Shown here: positions 1 to 11,600 of the stretch, piece after piece
Numbering within the stretch: position 1 is the first letter of the stretch
Layout: each line of letters begins with the position of its first letter
Assembly (NCBI GenBank): GCA_000226015.1
Contig: JH153535.1
Coordinates: 43,585 to 76,837 of the forward strand
Reading direction: 5' to 3'
Length of the DNA stretch: 33,253 nucleotides
From: Mnemiopsis leidyi
Lineage: Eukaryota; Ctenophora; Tentaculata; Lobata; Bolinopsidae
Position numbers and translations under genes: made by a program
Notes under the pieces: generated by a model
What the model was told of the DNA's origin: nothing
The model's input: only the letters and a program-made list of their open reading frames with translations
The model's database searches: none

Positions 1-123
1 GACTTGAAACTTTTAGGTTCACGTAGATACATACTCAAGACAAAAACTGCAAAGTTTCAAGTTTCTAACTAATCGGGAAAGTGGTTTTCTGGATAGCCGA
101 GTTTTGAGTTTTACGTAATCATG

Positions 124-343
124 TATAATAGCGCTGGCAAGTTTTTCAACTTTCGTTGAAAACTTTTTCCGAGAGGGGTGCTTGTTCGGCCGAGTCGTCG
201 GGAACCTTCGGCCCCCTCCTCCGGTAACGGGCCTGCGTCGGGGCCTTCGGCCCCTCCTTGGCCTAGGCAAAGGGGGCTTTGTTGGGCCCTGGCAAGGGGG
301 GCGGAAGTTTTTTCCCCGGTCGCGCTTGCCAGCGCTATAATGT
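124..343. mobile_element. Inverted-repeat element of about 210 bp (MITE-like)
   Basis: ATAGCGCTGGCAAG at 128-141 is matched by its exact reverse complement at 325-338, with TATA/ATA-rich flanks. The interior is GC-rich, unlike the neighbouring DNA, and holds two smaller hairpins: GTTTTTCAAC..GTTGAAAAC at about 141-163 and GGGGCC-TTC-GGCCCC at about 240-255. There is no coding capacity. The duplication of the target site is unclear. Confidence 0.8.
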
Positions 344-1853
344 GGCTGCGATTGACCTATTATGATTGAGGTGCGACCAATCTTAGTGCAACACCATCAC
401 GTAATAAAGGGTCTGTGACCTTCCCCTATTACCTCACTTGCTGAACAAGGATCTTCTATTCACTGTCTTTGAACCAACTTCTCTTAAACTAACTTCATTA
501 TTTGTGACATTGAAAAATAGCGAAATAGCGAACAAACATTTTCTAAAAATTTAGAGTCAACTCGACTCCAGGTAGCCTCTGTAAAGTTTCACGGCGACTT
601 CAGGGCAGGCTAGATTTAGTAGCGAGGGTAGAGATGCACCGTGTTATAATGTCGTACTAAGGATTTTATTCGAAGAAGTCTAATTTTTAGGAACTTGGAC
701 TAGAAGACATATTCAGTGAATTTAGTCGCAATAAAGGCCTTGACAAATTGCTACTGAGTTAGAAGATAAAAGTGTATTAATTTTCACGATCTTATTTATT
801 ACAAGTTTTCATTCTTGCTTTACCTTGGAGATCTATCTCAATGTCTGTCTGAAAATAACGTCTATGATCGTTTAGATTGAACTTTTTTATAGCTCCCGAT
901 TTATGTTCAAGGATTCTTATTAATAACAATCTGTCAATTTAACAGTTACTTAGACAAAAGTATCTTTTAAAATATCCAAAACCAAATATAGACTCACTAG
1001 TAATTTGTAAACCGTTGGAACCCTTGCAACGTGCTTCAGTCCTTTTTCAACAAGCACTAATTTAGAACGGACACGGAGTTTACTTGTCCTTTGCTACCTT
1101 GGCCGTTAGACAGTTATTGTAGATAGACGTGCTTTCTAATTGCTCGATAAGTGTCGACAATAAATCTAGATATTGGAAACAATGAGGGAGCATAATTTGT
1201 TGATCGTTGCTATCTCACTAATATGATGGGAATGATTAGATACAACTGATTTACAAGCAGATGAGTTGTTGAACATAGTTTGTGTAGAATATAGGAGGGG
1301 GTGGGGTTCAGGGGTTGCACCCCTCTATATAAACCTGTCGTTATCTAAGAAAGAGAAGTATTCCAGCATCGTCTGCTTCCAGTAAGGATTGTTTTTCAGT
1401 TTCTTCTTCTTTTTAGTTAAAAGTCTTATCACGTTCATAGTCACGTGACGCGTGATTACTGTTAATCCGAAGGTGTGGCACGTGTGAATAGTTAAACGAA
1501 GAAACGATAAGTACACGTGCTATAAGTCAAGTAGGAAAACGATTTCCAAACATTAAGCATGAAATGAGAAATATGCAAAATAATTCTGTAGTCGTGATGT
1601 AACTTGTCACTGAAATGTACTTGGCTTGCTCGGCACTGTTAAAGTCACGAAAACTTGACTCGCTGATTTATTTATACTCATTACCTATAATGTACAAATT
1701 AGAGTCAAATCAAACCTTGGCTTACTGCCAAATCATATCTTATCAGTATCCACTAAAGTAGAGGTTACTACACAAAGTTGTAAGCACGTAAGACGTGTTG
1801 TGGAGAGTAGAGACTGCCTCAGTCTCGTTGTCAGGGTACCCCAACGTTCAAGT
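344..1853. other. Non-coding stretch, nothing recognised
   Basis: AT-rich sequence with stops in all frames apart from short ORFs that resemble no protein. No repeat array or RNA gene could be seen. Confidence 0.5.
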
Positions 1854-2027
1854 CACGTGTTACTTTCGCCAAACTAATTTGTCACGTGTTACTTTCGCCA
1901 AACTTATATGTCACGTGTTACTTTCGCCAAACTTATTTGTCACGTGTACCTTTCGCCAAACTTATTTGTCACGTGTTACTATCGCCAAACTTATTTGTCA
2001 CGTGTTACTATCGCCAAAATTAAATGC
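1854..2027. repeat. Six 29-bp tandem repeats, each with CACGTG
   Basis: CACGTG begins at 1854, 1883, 1912, 1941, 1970 and 1999, exactly 29 bases apart. Each is followed by a TTACTTTCGCCAAAC-type core with few substitutions. Confidence 0.96.
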
Positions 2028-3280
2028 GGCAATGTTACGTTTGTTGGGAGGAGATCTATGTGAAATGTGACACAGTACAAAAATAGTGTAAAGTTTCGTG
2101 TACGGAAGTGACTGTTGAACCTGCTAATCAAATTTTGCACTTTACTCCAGAAGAGACTATTCTAACTTCTAATACATCAAAACAAGCGCAATAAGCTAAT
2201 GTATATACACATATATATGTGTATATACACATATACAAATTATGATATATATACAAATTATATATATACAAATTATACAAATAATGATATGGAGAAAAAA
2301 TGATCAGGAGAGGGTATAGGGCAAACATATATTTCCATACACACTGTAAACTGGTAAAGTGTATGTAGTAGGTTTGGAACAATTTTCGTGATATTATGGC
2401 TCAGGGAGTCGCCTCCGGTAAAGTACGCCGCCATGAAGTTTGATCGGCGGAATTTCTAAGTTCCTGCCTCAACGATTGAAAATGAATTTCATATAATTCT
2501 AGAACCAATTTTCGTGATATTACCTGTGCTGTTACCGTACCTAGATATCTGCTTGTTCATGTTGCTAAACAAAGGGTAAATTTTTTGCTCTTTTAAATCG
2601 TAATTCAATTATTAAATGAACCTTATCATAAGAATTGAACATTAACAGATGTCAGTTTCTGGTACAATGAATTTGTTGCCAAAATATTGCTCCATTATTT
2701 CCAGCCGCCCAATGCCCATGTCTGATCAGAACCTGCGCAATAACCAAATATTTTAAAACCCTGAAAAAATCCTAAAATTGACATGGGCTTTTTTCGACTT
2801 TTTTGAGCCGATCAACAAATCGTACATGAATACCATCCCTGTCAATATGAAAGAAAAAATAAGATAACACATTAACAAGTTATTGCGTCGCGTTTAAAGA
2901 GGGTTAATAAACCTGTCCGCGTCTACAATTTTAAAGTATTCTGTCATCCACTGTTTCCAATAAATAGAGTTCTTTAAACTCTTCCTTCTTTGATGTCTCT
3001 TCTTTGCGATGTAATTCCCCATCCAACTACACAAACAAAGTAACCTGACTACTTATCAAGCTTATCAAGCAATCAATGAACTGGCAATTAATAAATTGGA
3101 TGATACGCTATTTTAAACTTGATCAAAAAATACTAACGGTACAAAAACGCCCGATTTTATCAAGGATATAAAGTCTTTGTGTAACGTTGCTGGCTTACAC
3201 ATGTCTGTATTTTCGAGATACTTTATTTGAGGAGTGTTCCTGCTTTTGTGGGAGTGAGTCTCTAAACTCTGGAAAATTTC
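2028..3280. other. Non-coding stretch with AT microsatellite
   Basis: Contains a TATATACACATATA/ATACAAATTATA microsatellite at about 2199-2292 and two copies of AATTTTCGTGATATTA about 125 bases apart (near 2380 and 2505). Otherwise nothing is recognised. Confidence 0.5.
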
Positions 3281-3385
3281 AAGTTTCTGTCTCGAAAATG
3301 GGAAAAAAATGTAAGTTTCCATCCCGAAAATATTTAAGTTTCTGTTTCGAAAATGGGAAAAAAAAGTTAAGTTTCCATCCCAAAT
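3281..3385. repeat. Imperfect tandem repeat, unit about 50 bp
   Basis: About two copies of a unit containing AAGTTTCTGTCTCGAAAATG followed by AGTTTCCATCCCGAAAAT or AGTTTCCATCCCAAAT. Confidence 0.75.
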
Positions 3386-3933
3386 AGGGTTTATGACACT
3401 TCTTTCTCGGTTTGATTTCTAAGATGGTTCACCAAGGATTAACAATTTTTATGGGCTTTCTTTCAAATACTACAGGGGCATCTTGGACTTTTATCTTGAT
3501 TGGATTGGGAAAGATGGCATCTCTGATCGTATTGTAATCTCTTCAACACTTGACCTCCCAATGAAATATGTGCGAATTATTAGGATGAATCTGTTGCAGT
3601 CGATTTCCGTACGTAGTAATAAAAATAATAATATCATATTAACCGCTGTGAAGTTTTGAATATAAGATCATTAGCAAATGAAGAGGGTGGTTATCGAACA
3701 AGTTGTTTGATAGGACAATACGGTTCTCTATGTTTTATTCATTCTTTATTAATAACAAAATATAATATTCACATATTACATTTGCATGCAGTCAGCCTTG
3801 CTCCACCTTATTTTAGCGTTTATGTACCAAAAAAGATAAAAATCTTTTTGTTGTATACCGCTACACAAATTTTCACTAGATATCATTTCAGTCCCAAATA
3901 TAGTCCACTTCTATTAGTATTTAGCACGGTACA

Positions 3934-4072
3934 TGATAACATATCCATGAAAACATGACATGTGATAACATATCCATGTAAACATGACGTGTGATAACAT
4001 ATCCATGACAACATGACATGTGATAACATATCCATTACAACATGACATATGATAATATCTCCATTCCGTAAA
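3934..4072. repeat. Second 29-bp tandem array
   Basis: Five units start at 3934, 3963, 3992, 4021 and 4050, each with TGATAACATATCCAT followed by ACATGACATG. The period is exactly 29 bases, the same as the array at 1854-2027, but the sequence differs. Confidence 0.94.
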
Positions 4073-4736
4073 TCGGACCTATAAGGCACGTGCCCGGCTG
4101 CGGGGGGTCTATAGCCAGCTTGCCAATATCTCGCCCCTTACACCACTCACACGTGTCCCTCTCACTGCATGTCACACTACAGTCTTATGTTCCGCTAAAT
4201 TTAACAAGCAAGTGTACTTGGCAAACACGTGCAGCTGGAACTCCCACCGATTGGTGGTCGTCGTGGTCACGGGTCCCGTTGCCACGGTCACGTGATGACC
4301 ATGCTTGATGCTTATTGGCTGTTTGTCATGTCGGTTCTCCTGGATTATAGAGATTAACAGAATCCTGTGTTTTGTCAGGTCTGTACGACATTTACACTGA
4401 GCTGCTACATCGAACATTGCTTCTCTGATTTTATGTTCAGTTAGTTTCATCGAGCAAGACGTTCTCTTTTCTCACTTTTCTAGTCTTCCTCTGTTCGCCA
4501 CCACTAATTATCTCTTGTTGTCCTCCGTAAATCACACGTTGAAAATTCATCTTCCTCCAGTATAAGATTTATCTAATACAAAACTACGATTTACGTAGAT
4601 ACGTACCCATTCCAGCCCAGTTATATTCTTAACTGTAGACAATTTTTATACTTACGCCTGTTCGGGAAAGTAGGTCGACTCTCTTTAACATCATCAAACA
4701 TTTGTATCATTCCTCGTGACCATTTGCTCCACAATG

Positions 4737-5170
4737 CTCCACAACCGGCAGGCTATGCAGTATTTGTCATGTCAATTATAATTACCAAGATCAAGGGCCA
4801 GTAAAATAAGTGATATATTACAAGTAAGGGAAATTTTCTATATCCTCTGACTGCAACTCGTTGATTGGACAAGGAAAATACGAATTTCAATTGAGTAGAC
4901 TGAAGATGATATCGTACATCGAAATCCATTTCCATTAGAAGATAGTATTCCTTGTCCAATCAACGAGTTGCAGTCAGAGGATAAAGAAAATTTTCCATAC
5001 TTGTATTATATCACGATATGCGACTTTAGACGTGCGACTTTAGACAGTGCCCCATTGAACTATTTATAGTAAAATAAGTAGTTCACGATGCTCCAGAACG
5101 TGCAATCTAAGCAGTGTTTGTCATTTCAATACTTACCAAGATCCAGGGCCGGTAAAATAAATAGTTCACG
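4737..5170. repeat. Direct duplication of about 75 bp flanking the MITE
   Basis: 4737-4810 (CTCCACAACCGGCAGGC to CCAGTAAAATAAG) and 5091-5170 (CTCCAGAACGTGCAATC to CGGTAAAATAA) are diverged copies that share GTCAT-TCAAT and ACCAAGATC-AGGGCC. The MITE begins exactly where the first copy ends. Confidence 0.75.
4811..5013. mobile_element. MITE with terminal inverted repeats of about 65-70 bp
   Basis: The left arm (4811-4881, TGATATATTACAAG...) is repeated in inverse on the right (about 4947-5013, ...CTTGTATTATATCA). The pairing includes a long identical core, CTCTGACTGCAACTCGTTGA and what follows. A loop of about 65 bases separates the arms. There is no coding capacity. Confidence 0.88.
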
Positions 5171-5694
5171 AAACAGACACCTTCGCTCAAGTCGTCTCTG
5201 TTCAATTAAAGTTCTCTGAATTTCTGCTGAACTGCCCACCAATTATTCCAGGTGTCCTGACGACTATAGCTCCTCCAAGAGTAGTCTAATCACACTTAAG
5301 CTGGATTCCCTACTGTCGATCATACCTGCCCCTTTAGATTAATCAGCATTTCTGATATTGCCTCTGTCCACCATCACATTTCCATCCTTCCTCTCTTAAT
5401 GCAGCTCTCCTTCATTGTAGATGTGAAACTTGCATTGTATTATATATATATGTTGTATTCGCGAGTGAAATTATTCCAAATTTTGTTGTGGCTTTTTAGG
5501 ATAAACAATATATGGTGGGGGGGGGGGGGCTTTACCATTAAATTCAGAAATTTATTTGTCGTCATGTAACCATTTTTTGTGTTATAAGACTATATCGTTG
5601 TATATACTATAACTTTGTTTGAGTTTTTAAACTCCTCGATAAACCTGTGGTCTGTTCCAGACTGTTTCCCTTTTAACGGCATGTTTCATTACAG
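5171..5694. other. Non-coding stretch before the first recognised ZRSR2 exon
   Basis: Contains a run of 13 G at 5517-5529 and ends in the acceptor CATTACAG at 5694. No convincing ATG-bearing exon was found here. Confidence 0.5.
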
Positions 5695-8600
5695 CGAAGG
5701 ATACGAGAAGAGTTCCAGGAGTTACAAGAAGAAAAGAAAGTTCTGGCACCAAACATCCTCAACATAAAGACTATTGATCCTGAAAGTAGGGAGGTTAGTC
5801 AGCTAATAATAGTCAGCTTTTAATGAAGGAGCACTCGATATCATTCAGATACTATCATTCAGATACTATTTCAGTATAGCTTTTTGTTCTTGCCTCAATC
5901 AAGATAAATGATAAATTGATTTATGCTGGATCCTGCTGTCAAAATTGTAACGCAAAATTTAGTCTAAAATGTTTAAAATCATTATATTAGAAATCTTCTT
6001 GGACAATTGCGATCATGTAGTTTGTGAAATTTAATCACCGACAAATTTACTGCTGAACTCATACTATACATATTACATAATAAGCAATAACATTATTAAA
6101 GAAGTAATGAAGTGAAGAAAATAAATAATACTAATGTGGACAAACTGTTCACGTATACATTATATAAATGTTGGTATCATGAAGTTTAAGAAGTATTATG
6201 TACATAGTGTTCATCTGTTTAATGGTGCACAGAGTACCTTGTAACGACAATTGTTAACGACAACAACAATTCCACTGTAACGTTATTTGAACATGTCAAT
6301 CCTTTTATTGTTAGTGAGAATCTTAATTGTTCAATAGTTCAACAGTCAGAAATATGGCTTTAACTTAGATAACAAGTCTGCTTCATTCACTGTCATATAT
6401 TTAGTATTAGTTATATCAGTTTACTCATAGTTTCAGCAGTACCTTTAGTTTCTATCAAACTTTTATTCATGTTCTCTAATACCAATTTGCACTTTGCCGC
6501 TTTCGTTAAATATCCTAAATTGTATTCAATTGTTCAATCATGTAAGTATGTAAAGAACATAAATTGGCGATCTTGGTTTTCGATTTTGATATACAGGTCC
6601 AATAAAAAGTTGACAAATACTTCTCTCTTTACAGTTGGTCTCTTCCTTTTGAAGTTCTCCTTACAAAACACAGTGTGTAGTCATGTGACTGTCATGTGAC
6701 TTTAGAACTAGAAAACTACATTGCTGGACAACTACAGTGCATATTATTCAATAAGTATATAGTAGTCATGTTGGACTTTGTGGGAGATATCGGCAAGTGT
6801 AGCTAGACAAGCTAGATCTCTTTACATCTACACTAGTGTTACTGGTCTAGTTGCTATAGTTACTGGTCTAGTTGCTATAGTTACTATCAAGTTGCTTTAG
6901 TTACTATCTAGTTGCTTTTGTCTTTAGTTACTATCTAGTTGCTATTTACTATCTAGTTGCTATAGTTACTGGTCTAGTTGCTATAGTTACTATCTAGTTG
7001 CTATAGTTACTGGTCTAGTTGCTATAGTTACTATCTAGTTGCTTTAGTTACTATCTAGTTGCTCTAGTTACTATCTAGTTGCTATAGTTACTATCTAGTT
7101 GCTATAGTTACTATCTAGTTGCTATAGTTACTAGTCTAGTTACTATAGTTACTATCTAGTTGCTATAGTTACTATCTACTTGCTATAGTTACTAGTCTAG
7201 TTGCTATAGTTACTAGTCTAGTTGGTATAGGTGCAATGAAGTTGCTATAAGTGCAATGTACTTGCTATATCTCTATAGTTGCTATTTACTATCTAATTGC
7301 TCTAGTTACTAGTATAGTTGCTCTAGTTACTAGTCTAGTTGCTCTAGTTACTATCTACTTGCTATAGCTCTATAGTTGATATATAGATGTTATATCATCA
7401 GCTGAATCTACGCTGGTTTAGTCAATTACAACGGCAATAAATCTTGTGTTGTGCCGTAACTTTCTTTCTGCTGTTTTTGATAGGGAAGTCAATCACTATC
7501 GAAAGTATTTTGCACACCCTGCAGTTTTTTTTCTTGGAACTTGATCGTTATTTTACTGTTAGTCCCCAGTTCCCAAACACTCAAACAATCCAGCACTTAG
7601 AAGACCTGAAGACAGACTTAGTCTAACTGAGTAGGAGAATTTCTCAAATTTATCGCAATAAAAACGTGAGTTGTTCTCAGATTTAAACTTCTCGGCCCGG
7701 ACAAGCACATTCTAATGATGACATGCACTCCCCAATTACATTGATTGGTGGTTTATCATTGTGTCTGTGTCGTCGAACAACTTCTCTTGCTACTCTGTAG
7801 GTCTGTATTTCTTCACGTAAAATTGTACGGAGTTCGTCAGTCTGCTGACTGTACGCTGTTTAAAAGTTAATTCTCGTAGCTTTTCCTATTTTACTTAGTT
7901 ACTTGCTAGTTTGGTCCAGTTAGATATTTTGTGGTTTCGATCCCTTCCAAAGTAAGCTTAGGTAGATCTAGTTAAGTTACATAATACTTAGTTTTGTTGA
8001 CATACCACGATGCTTGAGCATTTCTGTCAAAAATTGAAACTTGTTTACGGCTTTAATAACCTTCTCAAATTCAATCTGAACTATTGTACGATAAGTGTGG
8101 AGAATACAATAATACCAACACTACATTTAATATCGGCCTCCCAAACCTGGATGTCACATGTAAACTACGGTTAAAAGCACAAATTGAATTTTCCACTAGG
8201 TCATGGTTTTTACCGCGAATAGTTTTATTGGATTACCAGCCAATAAATTGTGTTGTCGTTTATTGTAGTTTGTCTTGTTGTTTCATACTGAGATTTGTTT
8301 GGGTAAAGCATGTTTTGTCTTCGATTTGGCTCTATGACTAAGGACTATTATCAAATTCTTGAACTTCTGACCATTAACATTAATTATGTTAATCAGCACC
8401 TTTTTACAGTTTAAATTTTTCTGTATTTTAATTTGAAGCTCCTAATTCTTGGACTCAGTATTAATCAGGTATCACTGATGAAGATTACAGTAATCTATTT
8501 AACTTCAACTTAATAAATTGAGTTATAAATTGAACTAAACTCCGGACAGTTCAAATACTCATCAAGTCTTTTGTTTCAAACCGCAGTTTGTCATGTTTTA

Positions 8601-11600
8601 CATTAGATTTTAAGTGTATTAAACCCAACCCAGATTATTATTTAGAATGTTTTAGCAACCTTGTCTTTAATATATATAAACTAAACTGGTGCTTTACGTA
8701 ACGCGATAAAAGTTTTAAAATAAGCACCGCGATATCAAGCAATAACAATTTGCTAATTGCAAGTAGAGTGATGTTTCCCCCTCAAACTAGATTTACAGTA
8801 TGTAAGAAGTGCAGACCTGCCTCTTGTCCGTGTCTTATACTGTATTCAGCTCCTTCATTTCTACTCGGTTAAGTGTCTAATAGTCAGACCACTAACGTAC
8901 TTTCCTCCTCGTGTTATGTTCAGGAAAATACTTTTTTATCATAGTACTTCCTGTTGTCTTGGCAACGATCCAATTGCCTTGTTAGAGATTAAGAGCTGGT
9001 TTTGAATTGGTCGATTCTGGTCATGTGACTTTGTAGATAAATTAGTACTTTAATTAGTTCTATCTTTATAAGTGTGGATCAAGTGGATTAAACTGTAGAT
9101 TAACAGTTTGTCATGTAGATGATTTAGTAGACAATAAAGTGCCGATTATAGAACTCTGTTACTTAAAGTGAACCTTATCAGTTGACAGATAAGATTTATG
9201 AGTCCTACAAACTTGGTTATGAGTTTCCTGTATTAGTATGCTAATCGTGGATTTGAGTTTCCTGGATTAGAATTGTACTGCACTAGCTGTGGTAGTTAAT
9301 AGAAACTAAAGTAACTTTGTTACGATCTACTTGCTATTGTTACCATCTAGTCCCTAGTCCCACAGTTACTATCTACTTACCATAGTTACTATCTACTTGC
9401 TATAGTTAATATCTAGTTGCTACTCTTGCTATAGTTACTATCTACTTGCTATAGTTAATATCTAGTTACTATAGTTACTATCTAGTTACTATAGTTACTA
9501 TCTAGTTACTATAGTTACTATCTACTTGCTATAGTTAATATCTAGTTGCTACAGTTACTAACTTGTTACTATAGTTACTATCTACTTGCTATAGTTAATA
9601 TCTAGTTGCTACTCTTGCTAACTTGTTGCTATAGTTCTATCTAGTTTCTATGGGCACAACAGATTCCTCTATTAACAAATAGACATTAACAAATAGACAA
9701 CAAATAGACAGCAATGTTTACCCTGCAGAGAGGTTTCAAATACTTCGTCACTTTCTGTCTCTAAATTTCACACATCTCACTCTTCACAATACAACTTAAT
9801 GTTTGGGTACGTTTTTAAAAAAACTTCAACATTTGGTATAGTTTACAGATTACTGTACGGAAAGTATTTTGTTGTAAAGCTGTCTCTCTACTTGTTAGTT
9901 TTGTAACCAGTACAGTCACTATTTCTCCTAAATACCAGCTGTCTACTTTTTTGGGCTTTCTAGCTTCTCATTGTCGTTAAGTTGAGATTAGGGCTGTTCA
10001 GAATAAGTTATAAAATTCAGAAGTCAGTATGAAATGTCTCATTGTGCTTGTACAAACTTCTAATTATGTCGGATTAGTGGCCAAGATTTGAAGGAATGAA
10101 ATGTCATAAATGATAAATGAAGCAGAAATTCAAATAATAAACGCATATTCTAAACGATATCATGCTTACTTTTCTTAGCTTAGATAATGTAACAGTTGAA
10201 CTCATGTTTAAAACTGGACTGAGCTAGACCTAGATTTGGCGTCACAAAAATACTAGTTTAATTTTTCTGATCCGAGAGAATTCTTACCTCACTATTAACT
10301 CCTTAACATACAGAAATCTTAAATAACTTTGCAGAAGATACCTAAATGGGTTAATTGTTAGTGAATGGTTACTAACTAATGACTAATCGTGTATCATTAG
10401 TTACTAATGAATCCGATCATAGGAGTGAAGAACGTGAAAATAACGACAGCTGATAACAAACAGCTAAAACCGCCTATCTGCCGCCTGAGTGCTAAATTCC
10501 GCGCTGGCATCTGTATCCTTTCTGATATAAACATACAGTTTTTACAAACTTATCTCTGTAATGGATAATGCTTATAGCTATGGCAATTATAACACCGCCT
10601 TTAGCAGCTGTATTTGATTGAGATTTTAAGAAAGGAAACTAGGAAATGTTTGACTTTACTGCTATTGCTAGTCAAAGAGATGTGCTAATTAACAGTAATA
10701 GTAAACGTATTTTCCAACAAAATCTGTTTTTCTTAACTACTGAAATCAGGAGATGTTAAGACAGTTCGAAACTCTGATAGAGGACGCAAAGGAGGAGGTT
10801 AGTTTGTCTGTTTGTTTGTATGCGTGTGTGTTTGCAGTGGGCGTGTATGTCTGTTCTGTTGTGTTTTGCCTGCGCAATGTGCGTTGTTTTATACTTTACC
10901 TGCCAGTATGTCTGTATTCAATTTCACAATAAAAACAAAGCTAATTGAGTAAAAAGTAACTAAACTGAGACTTGTTGCTAACGTGGGTGCAGTATGTACA
11001 AAACTCTCCTAGGAGTACAGCAACCCTCTAGCCCCCTCCTCCTACCCTCAATACGGCACTGAGTTAGACGTCAAATACTGCTCCTTTTATCTGAAAACTG
11101 GAGCGTGTCGCTTTGGAGACAGGTTAGTCTATAGAGTTGCTATAGTTGCTATGTAGTTGCATTAGTTACATCTAGTTGCGATAGCTACTATTTAGTTACT
11201 ATAGTTACTATCTAGTTACTATAGTTACTATCTAGTAGCTATAGTTACTAGCTATAGTTAACCCCAGTATAACCCAGATGTTCGCGGTACCACATGAAAC
11301 CACCGTCGAGTGACACCATCCTTCTTCCCTCCATGTTTCAACATATTTCTCTAGGAGAAGACTTTACTAATGATCTCGACACTGATTCTGGTTTGGAGGT
11401 AGTTGAACACTGTTTATTTCAGTGAACCATTGTTTTCAAATCATGGCTATGAAATAAAGTAATAGTTTATCTAGCTTTCATTTTTAAAATTTCATGGAAG
11501 AGAAGGTTTTTATCCGATTATTATGTTTTTTATCTGATCATATTATGTTTTTTATCTGATTATTATGTTGCATGTTGTTTAAAATAACATAAAACTTACA

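Larger units (their letters stand above)
5794..10749 (+). other. Large ZRSR2 intron (about 5 kb)
   Basis: This gap lies between two in-phase exons. The donor reads GAG|GTTAGT and the acceptor ATCAG|GAG. It holds two blocks of the same 20-bp minisatellite (about 6829-7383 and 9311-9651) and a perfect U12-type donor-like motif at 10513-10521. Between the blocks (for example 7640-9300 and 9660-10740) I see AT-rich sequence with only short ORFs that resemble no protein I know. Extra unrecognised exons of the fast-evolving N-terminal region cannot be excluded. Confidence 0.6.

Noticed and set aside
7444..8341. ORFs at 7444-7626 and 8084-8341 inside the large intron.
   Set aside because: Hydrophobic or mixed low-complexity translation with no family likeness and no splice evidence.
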